Positions 9,174 through 18,087 of a DNA stretch of 60,619 nucleotides are shown here, in pieces. Position numbers and translations under genes: made by a program. Within the stretch, counting starts at the first letter, position 1. Each line of letters begins with the position of its first letter. The DNA is from Natronohydrobacter sp. (GTDB lineage Bacteria > Pseudomonadota > Alphaproteobacteria > Rhodobacterales > Rhodobacteraceae): positions 1 through 60,619 of the forward strand of contig SLDY01000044.1 of the NCBI GenBank assembly GCA_007125005.1, read 5' to 3'. The notes under the pieces were generated by a model. The model ran no database searches. It was not told where the DNA came from and worked only from the letters and a program-made list of their open reading frames with translations.

Positions 9174-9335
9174 TCACGCCTTATCATTATCTTCAGCCCG
9201 ATCCGGCGCACTGCGCGCACGGGCCTGTAGCTTGCGCTTGGCGATATTCGCTTTCAGCGCAGCTTTCAACCGCGCCGCGCGTGCGCCTTCGGCGGATTGC
9301 ATCTTCTCGTCGCGCTTGTCGTTCTTGGCACTCAT
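9174..9335 (-). CDS. Small highly charged hypothetical protein (53 residues)
   Basis: ATG at 9335 opens a 53-codon frame ending at TGA (9174-9176), 12 bases upstream of murA. It starts MSAKNDKRDEKMQSAEGARA and continues with a Lys/Arg/Ala-rich helix (ARLKAALKANIAKRKLQARA), so it should be a basic amphipathic helix with no cysteines or membrane segment. Its placement directly before murA on the same strand supports a real short gene. I recognise no function. DNA/RNA binding is only a guess from the charge. Confidence 0.65.
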   Translation of the reverse strand: MSAKNDKRDEKMQSAEGARAARLKAALKANIAKRKLQARARSAPDRAEDNDKA

Positions 9336-9419
9336 GCGCTTGTCCTAGCGCAAGAATGAAAAACCGTCCAGATTGGGCTTGCGCGACGCGCGATTTCCGA
9401 CTACTCAGCCGCGCATCGG

Positions 9420-9494
9420 GCTGCTGTAGCTCAGGGGCAGAGCACTCCCTTGGTAAGGGAGAGGTCGAGAGTTCAAATCTCTCCAGCAGCACCA
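9420..9494 (+). tRNA. tRNA-Thr (GGT anticodon)
   Basis: Acceptor arms GCTGCTG / CAGCAGC, D-arm AGCTCAGGGGCAGAGC, anticodon stem CTCCC/GGGAG enclosing loop TTGGTAA (anticodon GGT, reading ACC/ACT), and T-arm with GTTCAAATC. The 3' CCA is encoded. It stands alone between murA and the flavocytochrome gene. Confidence 0.96.
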
Positions 9495-9547
9495 TCCATC
9501 AGTTATGCCCCCAACAAGCTTGCAAAGGCATCAGCGCGGCGTTCTGC

Positions 9548-10993
9548 TCAGAAACTCAGCGCGAACCCTGCCACCGCTGCTGTCAAAGCGACCCCGATGC
9601 CAAGAATGTTTCTTGAACGGGCGCGATCCTGACGTGAGCTTGCGCCACCTGCATAATCGAAACGTTCGTAAACCACGTTCTGCATTGGCATACCCAGATC
9701 AAGCAGCATGTCAGAGACCGCGACAACCATCGGGCCAGGGCCACAGAGCAGCGCCTTTGAGTGCGCAGGATCCAGCCCCTCCAGCATGGATGACAGATGC
9801 TCCCGGCTCAATCGGCCGAGGGTCATGTCTGCTTCCAGCGGAGGATCTTCGCTCATCAACCAGAGCTTCAGATCAAGGCTGTTGGCAGCCGCGCGCAACT
9901 CCTCAAGACAGGCAAAATTCGCGGGCTGCCCGACAGCATAGGCCAGCCGGACTGGCCGTGTTTCACCGCGCGCGACCATATCGCGAATGATCCCCAGCAG
10001 CGGCGCAATCCCGACACCACCGCCAAAAAGCAGATATGCCTGCGCGGGATGCGCCTGGGTGGTGAATTCACCATAGGGCCCATCAATCCCGATCACGCGA
10101 CCTTCCGGCAAATGACCGATCTGATTGGTAAAATCGCCAGCCTCCTTGATCAGCAAGCTCAATCCAGGGCGCTGCGGGCTGTCGGCAATGGAAAACGGGT
10201 GATCGAACAGCGGAAACCGTCGCTTGCCTTCGGTCATCCAGACGAACTGGCCAGCAAAATAGTCCATTGCAGGGGTCCCGGGGGCAGGCTGGATATCCAG
10301 TTCCCACATCCGCTCAGCGCGCTGCCTGATCGCCGCAAGCCGCCATGGCCTGCGATGCAGGAGCCACCACCGCCAGCCATAAAGCACGCCAATCACAGTG
10401 ATCACGCCCAGTGCTGTGGCGCCCCAGAACCACGCCAGTGCGCCATCAGCACTGAACCGGCCAACCGCCCATGCGTGATGCAACCCTGCAAGCACGGCAA
10501 GCGCCCCCAGTAGCAGATGGGCCAAGCGCCACGCCTCATAGGGCCATGGCAGCCAGTCGCGCAAGATGGAGCTTATGATCATCACGAGCACAGAACTCAG
10601 CGCAATGACACCAGTGCGATAGGCGGGATCCGTGAGGTAGAAGCGCAGCCGTATCCAGCCCAGATCCGGATTATCGAGCCATGTGGGAAAGACATAGGCA
10701 AGCGGGTGGAGGACCAGAGCGAGTGCCAACCAAGACGCCGCGAATTTATGGAACGCCATGATCTTGTCGATCCCGAGCTGGCCTGACACAGCCTCGAACC
10801 GGCCCGAGGTCACGAATTGCACGGCCATCCCCCAGAGCGCAATCACCCCCATCGCTGCGGCTGCATATTCCCAAGCGTCCATCGGAGCGGCCGAAGTTAA
10901 ACGCGCCAGCAAAAGCGGGATGAGCGCCGTGAGCAGATACGCGGCGGCGAGCGCCTTGCCACTGAAGCGGGGAAGAGGGTTATGCGGTGTCAT
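9548..10993 (-). CDS. Ferric-reductase-like transmembrane flavocytochrome
   Basis: From ATG 10993 the protein is 481 residues. The first ~215 residues hold about six membrane helices. Two histidine pairs spaced 13-14 residues (about H82/H96 and H159/H172-173) match the bis-heme b sites of ferric reductases and NADPH oxidases. A cytosolic ferredoxin-reductase module follows, with the FAD motif HPFSIA (265-270), the NAD(P) loop GGGVGIAP (about 324-331) and CGPGPM. Unusually, a further hydrophobic helix closes the C-terminus (ILGIGVALTAAVAGFALSF). It should carry electrons from NAD(P)H across the inner membrane. It is divergent from the pentaheme cytochrome gene, a plausible partner. The exact acceptor is unknown. 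Confidence 0.85.
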   Translation of the reverse strand: MTPHNPLPRFSGKALAAAYLLTALIPLLLARLTSAAPMDAWEYAAAAMGVIALWGMAVQFVTSGRFEAVSGQLGIDKIMAFHKFAASWLALALVLHPLAYVFPTWLDNPDLGWIRLRFYLTDPAYRTGVIALSSVLVMIISSILRDWLPWPYEAWRLAHLLLGALAVLAGLHHAWAVGRFSADGALAWFWGATALGVITVIGVLYGWRWWLLHRRPWRLAAIRQRAERMWELDIQPAPGTPAMDYFAGQFVWMTEGKRRFPLFDHPFSIADSPQRPGLSLLIKEAGDFTNQIGHLPEGRVIGIDGPYGEFTTQAHPAQAYLLFGGGVGIAPLLGIIRDMVARGETRPVRLAYAVGQPANFACLEELRAAANSLDLKLWLMSEDPPLEADMTLGRLSREHLSSMLEGLDPAHSKALLCGPGPMVVAVSDMLLDLGMPMQNVVYERFDYAGGASSRQDRARSRNILGIGVALTAAVAGFALSF

Positions 10994-11119
10994 GTCATTC
11001 CGATAGCGACAGTTCGCAACAGTCTTGTCAAGAATTCGTGTTATGCCTTGATGTGAGTCAAAGGCAGGGTCGCGCATTGAGGCCATGCTTGAGAAATGCA
11101 TGTTCACATGGAGGCTATG

Positions 11120-12190
11120 ATGCGATTTGTTGCCCTGTTTGTCTCAGTTGCCCTCCTTTTGCCCACGCCATCGCGTGCCGAAGGGTTGGAAGGGCTGGAG
11201 CGCCTGATCGCTGCATGGCTGAACTCACCTCATGGAGATTATCACTCAACCTCATTTACCTACTGGAATGAGCAAGGTGCGGTGCCTGAAAATTGTGCAA
11301 TCTGCCATTCCGAGACGGGTTTCATGGATTATCTCGGCGTGGGCGGGCTGACAGCCGGGCAGGTTGATCATCCGGGCACAATCAACACAGTGATCGGCTG
11401 CGCAAGCTGTCACACGGAGGAGGCACATAAACTAGATACGGTGACTTTCCCCTCCGGCGTCGAAGTCTCGGGGCTGGGAGCATCGGCAACCTGCATGGTC
11501 TGTCACCAAGGCCGCCAATCCAGTGATCAGGTCGCAGCACGGACGGATGGCAAGGCAGATGATGAAATCTCTGAAGAACTGGCATTCCTGAATATCCATT
11601 ATGCCGCCTCGGCGGCCACAATGCTGGGTTCGGAGGCCCGGCCCGGATATCAGTATCAAGGCCGCAATTATGCGGGGCGCTTCATGCATGTGCCGGGTGC
11701 AGATACATGTGTCGCTTGCCACGAGCCGCATAGCACAAGCGTGGAAACCGAGGGATGCCTTGCCTGTCATCGCGGGGTAGATGAGTTGCGCGACATCCGC
11801 ACACAGCACGTCGATTTCGCGGGCACGGGGGACCGCTCGGGCGGCATTCACAGCGAAATCGTGGGCCTGCAGGAGCAACTTCTCGAGGCCATCCGCCTCT
11901 ATGCGGAGGAGATCGCAGGCATGCCGATCGCCTATGCAGGCAGCTTTCCCTATTTCTTCGCTGATCCTGAAGGCGCTGGCACCTTGGCCGAAGACCAGAT
12001 CACACGCGAAAACCGGTATCAGAGCTGGACACCCCGGTTGCTGAAAGCGGCCTATAACTATCAGGTCGCGCTCAAGGATCCGGGCGGTTATGTGCACAAC
12101 CCGCGCTATATGCTGCAAATCCTGCATGATAGCCTTGCGGATCTGGCCGAGGTTCTGGAACTGGATGTCAGCCATATTTCGCGCCCCTGA
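11120..12190 (+). CDS. Secreted pentaheme c-type cytochrome
   Basis: A 356-residue protein with a Sec signal peptide ([20 protein letters not shown]) and five CxxCH heme sites at about residues 59, 94, 125, 197 and 213. The C-terminal ~140 residues have no heme motif but are rich in acidic and aromatic residues ([25 protein letters not shown]). ATG 11120 was chosen because GGAGG lies five bases upstream; ATG 11117 and 11096 are alternatives. There is no membrane anchor, so it should be periplasmic. It is divergent from the two-heme flavocytochrome, with the two starts about 127 bases apart, suggesting shared regulation and electron transfer between them. Named cytochromes with this exact layout are not known to me. 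Confidence 0.85.
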   Translation: MRFVALFVSVALLLPTPSRAEGLEGLERLIAAWLNSPHGDYHSTSFTYWNEQGAVPENCAICHSETGFMDYLGVGGLTAGQVDHPGTINTVIGCASCHTEEAHKLDTVTFPSGVEVSGLGASATCMVCHQGRQSSDQVAARTDGKADDEISEELAFLNIHYAASAATMLGSEARPGYQYQGRNYAGRFMHVPGADTCVACHEPHSTSVETEGCLACHRGVDELRDIRTQHVDFAGTGDRSGGIHSEIVGLQEQLLEAIRLYAEEIAGMPIAYAGSFPYFFADPEGAGTLAEDQITRENRYQSWTPRLLKAAYNYQVALKDPGGYVHNPRYMLQILHDSLADLAEVLELDVSHISRP

Positions 12191-12246
12191 CCGAGTGGCG
12201 GATTTCGGGCTTGACCTTCTCGAGTCAAAGCAGCAAGTGCGAAGCC

Positions 12247-13293
12247 ATGGCACAGGGACAGCTCCATATTGACCTCGCGGCGCTTCAGGCCAACTGGCGC
12301 GCGCTTGATGCGCGCTCCGGGGCAAAAGTACAGACCGCAGCGACCGTGAAGGCGAATGGCTACGGGCTGGGTGCAGGGCATGTCGCCCATGCACTGGCGC
12401 GGGCCGGGGCGCGGCGGTTTTTTGTTGCGATTGCGGAAGAAGGCGTCGCGGTTCGCTCGGCCATTGGTCCTGATCTGCCGATCCATGTCTATAGCGGGCA
12501 TATGGAGGGTGACGCGCGGCTTATAGCCGAAGCCGGGCTCATACCCATGCTCAACTCCACTGAACAACTGACCCGCCAGTTCGAGGCGTTACCGGGCCAT
12601 CCTTTCGGCATTCAGCTTGACACCGGCATGAACCGGCTGGGCATGGAGCCCGCCGAATGGCAGGCGGTCGGCGAGATTGCCCTGTCGCAGCGACCGGAAT
12701 TGGTGATGTCGCATCTGGCTTGCGCGGATGAGCCGGACCATCCGATGAATGCGCGCCAGCTTGAGGTGTTTCACAGCCTGACCGATGGCATCAATGTTCC
12801 GCGCTCGCTGGCCGCAACCGGCGGGATATTGCTCGGGCCGGATTACCATTTCGAGATCACCCGCCCTGGCATTGGCCTTTATGGCGGCGCGCCCTTTACA
12901 GAGGCGCAAGCTGTCGTGCGGCTGAGCATCCCCGTCATCCAGATTCGGGAGGTCGCAGCAGGTGAGACAGTCGGCTACGGAAACACGTTCAAGGCACCGG
13001 ATGACATGCGGCTTGCCACAATCGCCGCAGGCTATGCCGATGGGATCCATCGCGTGCTCTCTAATCAGGCGATCCTCTGGGCCGGTGATATCCCCTGCCC
13101 GCTGGTGGGCCGCGTTTCGATGGATCTGCTGACGATTGATGTCAGCAATGTCGATGGCACCCCTGAGACGCTCGATCTGCTTGGGCCGCATCAGGGGATT
13201 GACGCTATTGCGGATGTGATCGGCACCATCGGCTATGAAGTGCTTACAGGCTTGGGTTATCGCTACGCGCGGCACTATCAGCCGGGCGCCTGA
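12247..13293 (+). CDS. alr: Alanine racemase
   Basis: A 348-residue fold-type III PLP enzyme from ATG 12247 ([13 protein letters not shown]). The PLP lysine lies in [10 protein letters not shown] (about K35). Other markers are [11 protein letters not shown], the VGYGNTF and [12 protein letters not shown] segments, and the [14 protein letters not shown] motif near the C-terminus. It interconverts L- and D-alanine for peptidoglycan. It lies 56 bases after the cytochrome gene and overlaps the convergent nucleosidase gene by 16 bases. Confidence 0.96.
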   Translation: MAQGQLHIDLAALQANWRALDARSGAKVQTAATVKANGYGLGAGHVAHALARAGARRFFVAIAEEGVAVRSAIGPDLPIHVYSGHMEGDARLIAEAGLIPMLNSTEQLTRQFEALPGHPFGIQLDTGMNRLGMEPAEWQAVGEIALSQRPELVMSHLACADEPDHPMNARQLEVFHSLTDGINVPRSLAATGGILLGPDYHFEITRPGIGLYGGAPFTEAQAVVRLSIPVIQIREVAAGETVGYGNTFKAPDDMRLATIAAGYADGIHRVLSNQAILWAGDIPCPLVGRVSMDLLTIDVSNVDGTPETLDLLGPHQGIDAIADVIGTIGYEVLTGLGYRYARHYQPGA

Positions 13294-13925
13294 GCCAATC
13301 CTCCGGCTCTGATCTGATCGACCAGCATATCCACTGCCTCTGCAAGCTTTTCATCGATGATATGCAGATATTCGGTCCAGCTATGCAGCCCTTCGAGCGG
13401 TGCTGCCCCATCAGAGATGCCGCGTAGCGCGACGAGCGGGACATCAAAGCGCTGGCAAGCGCGAAGAACGGCGAAACTCTCCATATCCACCATATCCTCA
13501 GCGATCCCTGCATAGGCCGCGCCCGAGACGATATTGGCCCCGGTCGAGAGTGTGGCCGATGGCAGACCCGCGATATGCAGCGGGAGTTGCAGACGCGCGG
13601 GCAAATCGAGAAACGGAGTTACACCTTTCTCAAACCCCAGCGCCGAGGCATCCATGTCGCGATAGCCGACCGCGCTTGCCTGAAAGACAGCGCAGTGCTC
13701 CAGCCGCGCCGATCCCGCAGACCCGAGCGACACAACCAGATCCGGCAAGCGCCCTTCATGCTTGAGCGCAGCCAGCGTTGCGGTGACGGCAACGGCACCC
13801 TCGACTGGCCCTACACCCGTGATCACAGGCGCGAAACGCGCCTGCAGATGCGGGCCATATTCGGGTGTTGCTGCCATCAGGAACAGCACATGCTGCCCGC
13901 CGATGCTTTGCACCTGCCCTGACAT
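13278..13925 (-). CDS. 5'-methylthioadenosine/S-adenosylhomocysteine nucleosidase-like
   Basis: From ATG 13925 this is a 215-residue PNP/UDP-phosphorylase-fold protein. It contains [42 protein letters not shown] and [29 protein letters not shown], the last being the purine/ribose-binding and catalytic (MES and Asp) region of MTA/SAH nucleosidases. It cleaves adenine or a related base from methylthioadenosine or SAH. The start overlaps the stop of the universal stress gene as TGATG, so translation is probably coupled. Confidence 0.88.
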   Translation of the reverse strand: MSGQVQSIGGQHVLFLMAATPEYGPHLQARFAPVITGVGPVEGAVAVTATLAALKHEGRLPDLVVSLGSAGSARLEHCAVFQASAVGYRDMDASALGFEKGVTPFLDLPARLQLPLHIAGLPSATLSTGANIVSGAAYAGIAEDMVDMESFAVLRACQRFDVPLVALRGISDGAAPLEGLHSWTEYLHIIDEKLAEAVDMLVDQIRAGGLAQAPG

Positions 13926-14347
13926 CACACCGCCGCGGGCCTGCGCACAACATGAACAGCGCATTGCGCCCGACTCACGACTTTGGTGGCCGTCGAACCA
14001 AGCAGCAGGCTTTGTGTGCCGGGACGATGCGAGGCGATAACGATGCAATCCACCGATTGCGCGCGGGCATGTTCGAGCACCTCATGCGCAGCATCACCCT
14101 CTGCGACAACCGCTGCCGAATTCTCGAAATCCGCAGCGAGCCCTGCGAGATCTGCCTCGATCGCCGTGCGCAGATCCTCGCGCCAGCCGTCGGGCAGATA
14201 ATTGAGCGCAAAGACCGGCGCAGGTTCCATCACATGGATCAGCGAAATCTGACCGCCGGGGCTGAGCAGTGTCTTTGCTACCGCCAGAGATGGGCTGGCG
14301 TCATGGCCCTCATCATAGGCGACTGTCACGAGAATATGCGAATACAT
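13925..14347 (-). CDS. Universal stress protein (UspA family)
   Basis: A 140-residue single Usp domain starting MYSHILVTVAYDEGHDASP. It has the C-terminal nucleotide-binding pattern SHRPGTQSLLLGSTATKVV (G-x2-G-x9-G-S/T type), indicating an ATP-binding member. The gene ends in a TGATG overlap with the nucleosidase gene. Such proteins respond to starvation and stress; the specific signal is unknown. Cytoplasmic, with no membrane segment. Confidence 0.92.
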   Translation of the reverse strand: MYSHILVTVAYDEGHDASPSLAVAKTLLSPGGQISLIHVMEPAPVFALNYLPDGWREDLRTAIEADLAGLAADFENSAAVVAEGDAAHEVLEHARAQSVDCIVIASHRPGTQSLLLGSTATKVVSRAQCAVHVVRRPAAV

Positions 14348-14422
14348 CGGCGCTCTCTCCTAGTTTGATAGCGCTTCATCTAGAGCAGGAAAGTGCCCGG
14401 AAGACCAGCCCGAAACCTATAT

Positions 14423-15697
14423 TCAAAACCGGCGCGTTGCACCGATTGAGGCTGCGATATTTCTGTAATCATTGAGAATAATCGTAGAACGCTGCCGCTC
14501 GTAAGTGAGGCGCAAAATCGGAGCAAAACCGTTCCAGCTCCATTGCCCATGCGCCAGATCCAGCCGCGCCAGACTGCGCTGATCATCGCGGGCGATCCCG
14601 AAGAGCGGGTGCACTCCGTCATATCGGTTGCGCTCGTGATCGAGCGTCACGCCCAGTTGCACCCCGCCTGTGAAGCGATATTGGGCCCCGAGGGTTACAC
14701 CAACCATACGCCCGGCCAGAGTAGCCTGCGAGGCGCTGCGATGCTCCAGCCGCCCGGCGATGCTCAGTTCGAGTTGCGGGTTGATCAGATGCCTGACCCC
14801 CAAGACTCCAAGATTGCGCTGCATGCGAGCATCTGTGCGGTAACGCAAATTTTCGCGTGTGATCTGTCCGTCGATCCGGGTCGTCGGTGTGAGCCTGCGC
14901 GCATATGCAAGCGTCACGCCCAGCGACCTTGCGTAATCGCGCCGGTCGAGCCAGCGCTGCGTTGCAAACACCTCGGCACGGGTCTGCCCTGTCTCGATAT
15001 GGCCATGCACCAGCCCTGCAAAAACGCGCGCCGTATAATCATCTGGTGCATTACCGTCGAAAAAGCGCAGCCGGGTAGAAACGCCTATATGCGCATTCAA
15101 CCCATCGGCCAGACGCGGACTGGCAGCAATCCCCGAATTTATCTCCAGCCCTGTGGCAGGCTTGGCACGCGCGTTGGGGTTGATCAGGAAGGGCAAACCG
15201 AAAAGTGTAACCTCCGTCGCGCTTGTGCGCTTGGCGGCATTGCTCTCCGGCACGATGGCAAAACTGATATGGCCTGAAAAAATCTTCGGGCTTTCAAGTT
15301 CTTGCGCATAGGCCGCAACGCGCTGATCAACCGCATCAGGGAGCCCAGCGCTGCGGGCAATCTCGATATGGTAAACAGCGCGTTCGGCCTGTCCCAGTCG
15401 CCCCAAGGCTGCGGCAAGCTCCAGCCGGTATTGCGGCACACGCGGATGCTCTGCGACCAGCCGTTCAAGATCGGGCAAGGCTGCGGCAGATTGGCCGAGG
15501 CGCATATTCGCCAAAGCGCGCAACCAGAGCAGTCGCTGGCGCTCGTTTGCATCGCGCGCCTGATACCCGGTGATCTCTTGCAAGGCAGCCGCGGCATTGC
15601 CCGCAGCGAAAAATGCCTCTGCCTGCGAAAGCCGTTCTGCCTCCGCCGCCACACCCCAGAGCGACAGGCATAATGTCACCAGCAAGACACGCAGCAT
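14423..15697 (-). CDS. Slam-like outer membrane protein (TPR plus DUF560 beta-barrel)
   Basis: A 424-residue protein with a signal peptide (MLRVLLVTLCLSLWGVAAEA), about 90 residues of TPR-like helices (LSQAEAFFAAGNAAAALQEI, AELAAALGRLGQAERAVYHIE type) and a C-terminal half of alternating amphipathic strands ending in the outer-membrane signature ...GATRRF. This is the layout of surface lipoprotein assembly modulators (Slam), which move specific lipoproteins to the cell surface. The gene directly follows a lipoprotein gene (15763-16458) with a TbpB-barrel-like domain, the usual Slam client type. The first 14423-14500 bases encode the last strands, including YNDYRNIAASIGA-like residues. Identity as Slam is by architecture and neighbour; transport is inferred. 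Confidence 0.8.
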   Translation of the reverse strand: MLRVLLVTLCLSLWGVAAEAERLSQAEAFFAAGNAAAALQEITGYQARDANERQRLLWLRALANMRLGQSAAALPDLERLVAEHPRVPQYRLELAAALGRLGQAERAVYHIEIARSAGLPDAVDQRVAAYAQELESPKIFSGHISFAIVPESNAAKRTSATEVTLFGLPFLINPNARAKPATGLEINSGIAASPRLADGLNAHIGVSTRLRFFDGNAPDDYTARVFAGLVHGHIETGQTRAEVFATQRWLDRRDYARSLGVTLAYARRLTPTTRIDGQITRENLRYRTDARMQRNLGVLGVRHLINPQLELSIAGRLEHRSASQATLAGRMVGVTLGAQYRFTGGVQLGVTLDHERNRYDGVHPLFGIARDDQRSLARLDLAHGQWSWNGFAPILRLTYERQRSTIILNDYRNIAASIGATRRF

Positions 15698-15718
15698 GGC
15701 AGCAGCTTTCTTTCATCT

Positions 15719-15749
15719 GATGCTGGCAGGTTCGCGGCCCGCCAGCATC
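15719..15749 (-). other. Stem-loop between lipoprotein and Slam-like gene
   Basis: GATGCTGGC and its complement GCCAGCATC form a 9-bp perfect stem, extended by two further pairs after one mismatch, around the TTCGCGG loop. It lies just after the lipoprotein stop and 21 bases before the Slam-like start. There is no U-run, so it is more likely an attenuator or mRNA-stability element than a full terminator. Confidence 0.65.
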
Positions 15750-15762
15750 ATGCACAGAGCAA

Positions 15763-16458
15763 TCAGTCAGGCTTGCGCAACAGGAAAAACTCGCCTGCCA
15801 CGACACCATCGGGGATCAGCATATCTTCATCCTGATAAAGCGTTCCCCCGACAGTGCCAGCCGCGCCTGCGGCGTCATCCCCGTAGAAGATCCCCCCAAA
15901 CAACAGGCTGGCTGTTCCTGATGCGCCATTGATCGGCTCGGTCAGCGTACCAGTCATCTGGAAAGACAGGGCCCCGGTCGAAATATCCGGTGAGCTTACA
16001 CCCCCGCCCAGATCCATACCCGGAATATCCTCTTTAGCGATGCCGCCAGAGCCCTCCACAACAGTCAGCGATCCATCAAGCGCGAAGTTGCCCTCATCCC
16101 CCGGAACAAAGCTCTCGCCCTGAAAGTTCGTTGCCTGACCTGTGATATCGGCATTGACGCCCATCGTCTCGTCCCAGTCGATCCCGATCTCGAGATCTGC
16201 ACTGATCTTGTAATCCGGGTTATCGGGATCTGGTGCATCGGCGTTCAACACATCCACCGCCATGCCGCCTTCATAACTGGCCTTAAGCTCTGTTGGCATG
16301 TTCGTGGTTGGCATCATCGCCTTGACCGCGTCGATATCATCAGTGATATCGGCTGGCCCAGCAGGTCCACCGCCTGCATTGCCGCCAAAACATCCGGCCA
16401 GAACCATGGCCGCACCAATAAGCAATACGTTGGCTTTCCGTACCGGGATATTTTGCAT
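15763..16458 (-). CDS. Lipoprotein with transferrin-binding-protein-B-like barrel domain
   Basis: A 231-residue protein with a lipobox (VLAGC, lipidated cysteine at residue 23) followed by a Gly-rich linker (FGGNAGGGPAG). The acidic mature part contains paired strands and an ending (SLLFGGIFYGDDAAGAAGTVGGTL ... VAGEFFLLRKPD) resembling the TbpB/HpuA handle-barrel domain found in Slam clients. ATG 16458 follows a GGAG site. It precedes the Slam-like gene with a 65-base gap holding a stem-loop, and an 18-bp palindrome lies upstream. Likely a surface-displayed binding protein; the ligand (iron, heme or another) is unknown. Confidence 0.75.
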   Translation of the reverse strand: MQNIPVRKANVLLIGAAMVLAGCFGGNAGGGPAGPADITDDIDAVKAMMPTTNMPTELKASYEGGMAVDVLNADAPDPDNPDYKISADLEIGIDWDETMGVNADITGQATNFQGESFVPGDEGNFALDGSLTVVEGSGGIAKEDIPGMDLGGGVSSPDISTGALSFQMTGTLTEPINGASGTASLLFGGIFYGDDAAGAAGTVGGTLYQDEDMLIPDGVVAGEFFLLRKPD

Positions 16459-16510
16459 TCAATCACTCCTTCAGATAAAAATATCGTGAGAAGAGTGTGA
16501 AGCTTTTGTC

Positions 16511-16528
16511 TATATGTCAACACATATA
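16511..16528. promoter_or_regulatory. Palindromic operator-like site upstream of the lipoprotein gene
   Basis: TATATGT-CAAC-ACATATA is a perfect 7-bp inverted repeat with a 4-base spacer. It sits 53 bases upstream of the lipoprotein start in the only intergenic gap serving the lipoprotein/Slam pair. This is the arrangement expected of a repressor or activator site. It does not match the Fur, Irr or RirA consensus known to me. Confidence 0.55.
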
Positions 16529-16537
16529 TCTGCGGCA

Positions 16538-17701
16538 CTACACTCTGTTGTAGCAGTCGGCATCTGACGTGATTTGCATCAACACGCTCTGAAAAACGGA
16601 ACAGGCCGTGGGGATAAGCGCGTCCGGGAAATCAAAATACGGATCATGCAGATCCGGCAGGCCCTCGCCTGATCCCAGAAAAAACAGCGCGGTCGCTGCG
16701 GACTGGCTGAAGGCACCAAAATCTTCCGAGGCCCGCATGGGCAGATCGAAATCCGCCTCACGCAACCCCAACATCTGCCCGGCGCGAGTGATGTAGGCGA
16801 CGGCATCAGGATGGTTGATGCTTGCGCTGAACTGATCATGATGGCTGATCTGCACCTCCAGCCCTCCGGCACATGCCTTGGCCTGTGCTTCCACATCAGC
16901 AGTGAAACGCTCCAGCGCCGTATCGCTGAGCGCGCGCAATGTAACGAAAACCTCTGCCCTCCCCGGTGCGATCCCGAAAGCTGGTATGCCCATGTTCAGA
17001 TGGCAGATGGTGGCCAAGCGAAAACCCGCATCCATGCGGCATGGTGCGGCATAGCGGGCGAGATCGGCCATAAGTGCGGCAAGGGCCGGCGCCGGTGACA
17101 CGCCAGCCTCGGGGGAAGACGCATGCGCCTCGCGCCCCAGATAGCGCAAGCGCAGTCCGACCGAAGCGCAGCTTGCAGGACCGGGTGCAACGGCAAGCGC
17201 GCCCAGCGGCAAACCCGGCATGTTGTGATAGGCAAAGGCGTAGTCAGGGCGCAGCCCCGCGAATTGCGGATCAGCAAGCACAGCGCGCGCGCCTTGTCCG
17301 GTTTCCTCTGCAGGCTGGAACAGCAAGATCACACGCCCACGCGCGAGCCCGGTATCACCGAGCAGCAATCCAAGCCCGGCGAGGCTTGCCATATGTCCGT
17401 CATGTCCGCAAAGATGCGCTACGCTCTCGCGCTCCGAGCGATAGGGCAACGCGCTTGCCTCGGTGATCGGAAGTGCGTCGAGCTCTGCACGAAACAGGAT
17501 CGTGGGCCCTGGAGCCTTGCCTTGATAGACGACCGCGACCCCGTGCCCCCCAATCCCCGATAGGATCTTGTCAGGGCGCGTGGACCGAAGAAAACTGGCG
17601 ATGAGCCGCGCTGTGTTCGCTTCCTGCCCCGAAAGCTCGGGTGCCTTGTGCAAATCATGACGAAGGCGCGTCACTGCGGTTATCTGGTCATGCGAGAGCA
17701 T
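16538..17701 (-). CDS. M20-family amidohydrolase
   Basis: A 387-residue M20D peptidase/amidohydrolase (hippurate or N-acyl-amino-acid hydrolase type). Dinuclear metal motifs are present: CGHDGHMASL around residue 98, FQPAEETGQGA near residue 130, YHNMPGLP and the C-terminal MRASEDFGAFS segment. The dimerisation domain is present (REAHASSPEAGVSPAPALAAL). These enzymes remove acyl groups from N-acyl amino acids or related amides. No signal peptide. The substrate is not determinable. It is transcribed toward the lipoprotein gene with an 80-base gap, so a separate promoter for the lipoprotein is likely. Confidence 0.9.
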   Translation of the reverse strand: MLSHDQITAVTRLRHDLHKAPELSGQEANTARLIASFLRSTRPDKILSGIGGHGVAVVYQGKAPGPTILFRAELDALPITEASALPYRSERESVAHLCGHDGHMASLAGLGLLLGDTGLARGRVILLFQPAEETGQGARAVLADPQFAGLRPDYAFAYHNMPGLPLGALAVAPGPASCASVGLRLRYLGREAHASSPEAGVSPAPALAALMADLARYAAPCRMDAGFRLATICHLNMGIPAFGIAPGRAEVFVTLRALSDTALERFTADVEAQAKACAGGLEVQISHHDQFSASINHPDAVAYITRAGQMLGLREADFDLPMRASEDFGAFSQSAATALFFLGSGEGLPDLHDPYFDFPDALIPTACSVFQSVLMQITSDADCYNRV

Positions 17702-17746
17702 CGGAGCCGATCCTCTGGAGACCTGTGCGATGCTACAGGCTCAATT

Positions 17747-17774
17747 GAAAAGGACCACCCTGAAAGGATGGCCC
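17747..17774 (-). terminator. Rho-independent terminator of the HU gene
   Basis: On the minus strand GGGCCATCC pairs with GGGTGGTCC (9 bp, including G-T pairs) around TTTCA and is followed by TTTTC. It begins 23 bases after the HU stop codon. Confidence 0.75.
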
Positions 17775-17796
17775 CGAGAGCGGTCTGCAATATGCC

Positions 17797-18087
17797 TCAG
17801 CCGTTGACCGCGTCTTTGAGTGCTTTGGCGATGGTGACTTTGACAGCCTTGTCTGCAGGTTTTGTCATTGTCTCGCCAGTAGCAGGATTGCGCACCTGAC
17901 GCTCGGGGCGTGCGCGGCACATGATCTTGCCGATGCCCGGCAGCGTAATCGCGCCACCATTGGAGACTTCTTGCATGACCAGTTCAGAGATACCATCAAG
18001 CGCCGCGCTCGCGGTTTTCTTGTCGGTGTCCATTTTCTCGGCAAGTGCCGCTACGAGTTGGGTCTTGGTCATCGGTTTCGCGGTCAT
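17797..18087 (-). CDS. HU-family DNA-binding protein
   Basis: A 96-residue histone-like protein from ATG 18087 (GAGGAG upstream). It contains LVAALAEKMDTDKKTASAALDGI, GGAITLPGIGKIMCRARPERQVRNPATGE and a C-terminal AVKVTIAKALKDAV. The arm sequence RNPATGE is the conserved DNA-intercalating proline loop of HU/IHF. It bends and compacts DNA. The start differs from a longer in-frame reading because the extra N-terminal residues are not HU-like. A terminator follows. Confidence 0.95.
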   Translation of the reverse strand: MTAKPMTKTQLVAALAEKMDTDKKTASAALDGISELVMQEVSNGGAITLPGIGKIMCRARPERQVRNPATGETMTKPADKAVKVTIAKALKDAVNG

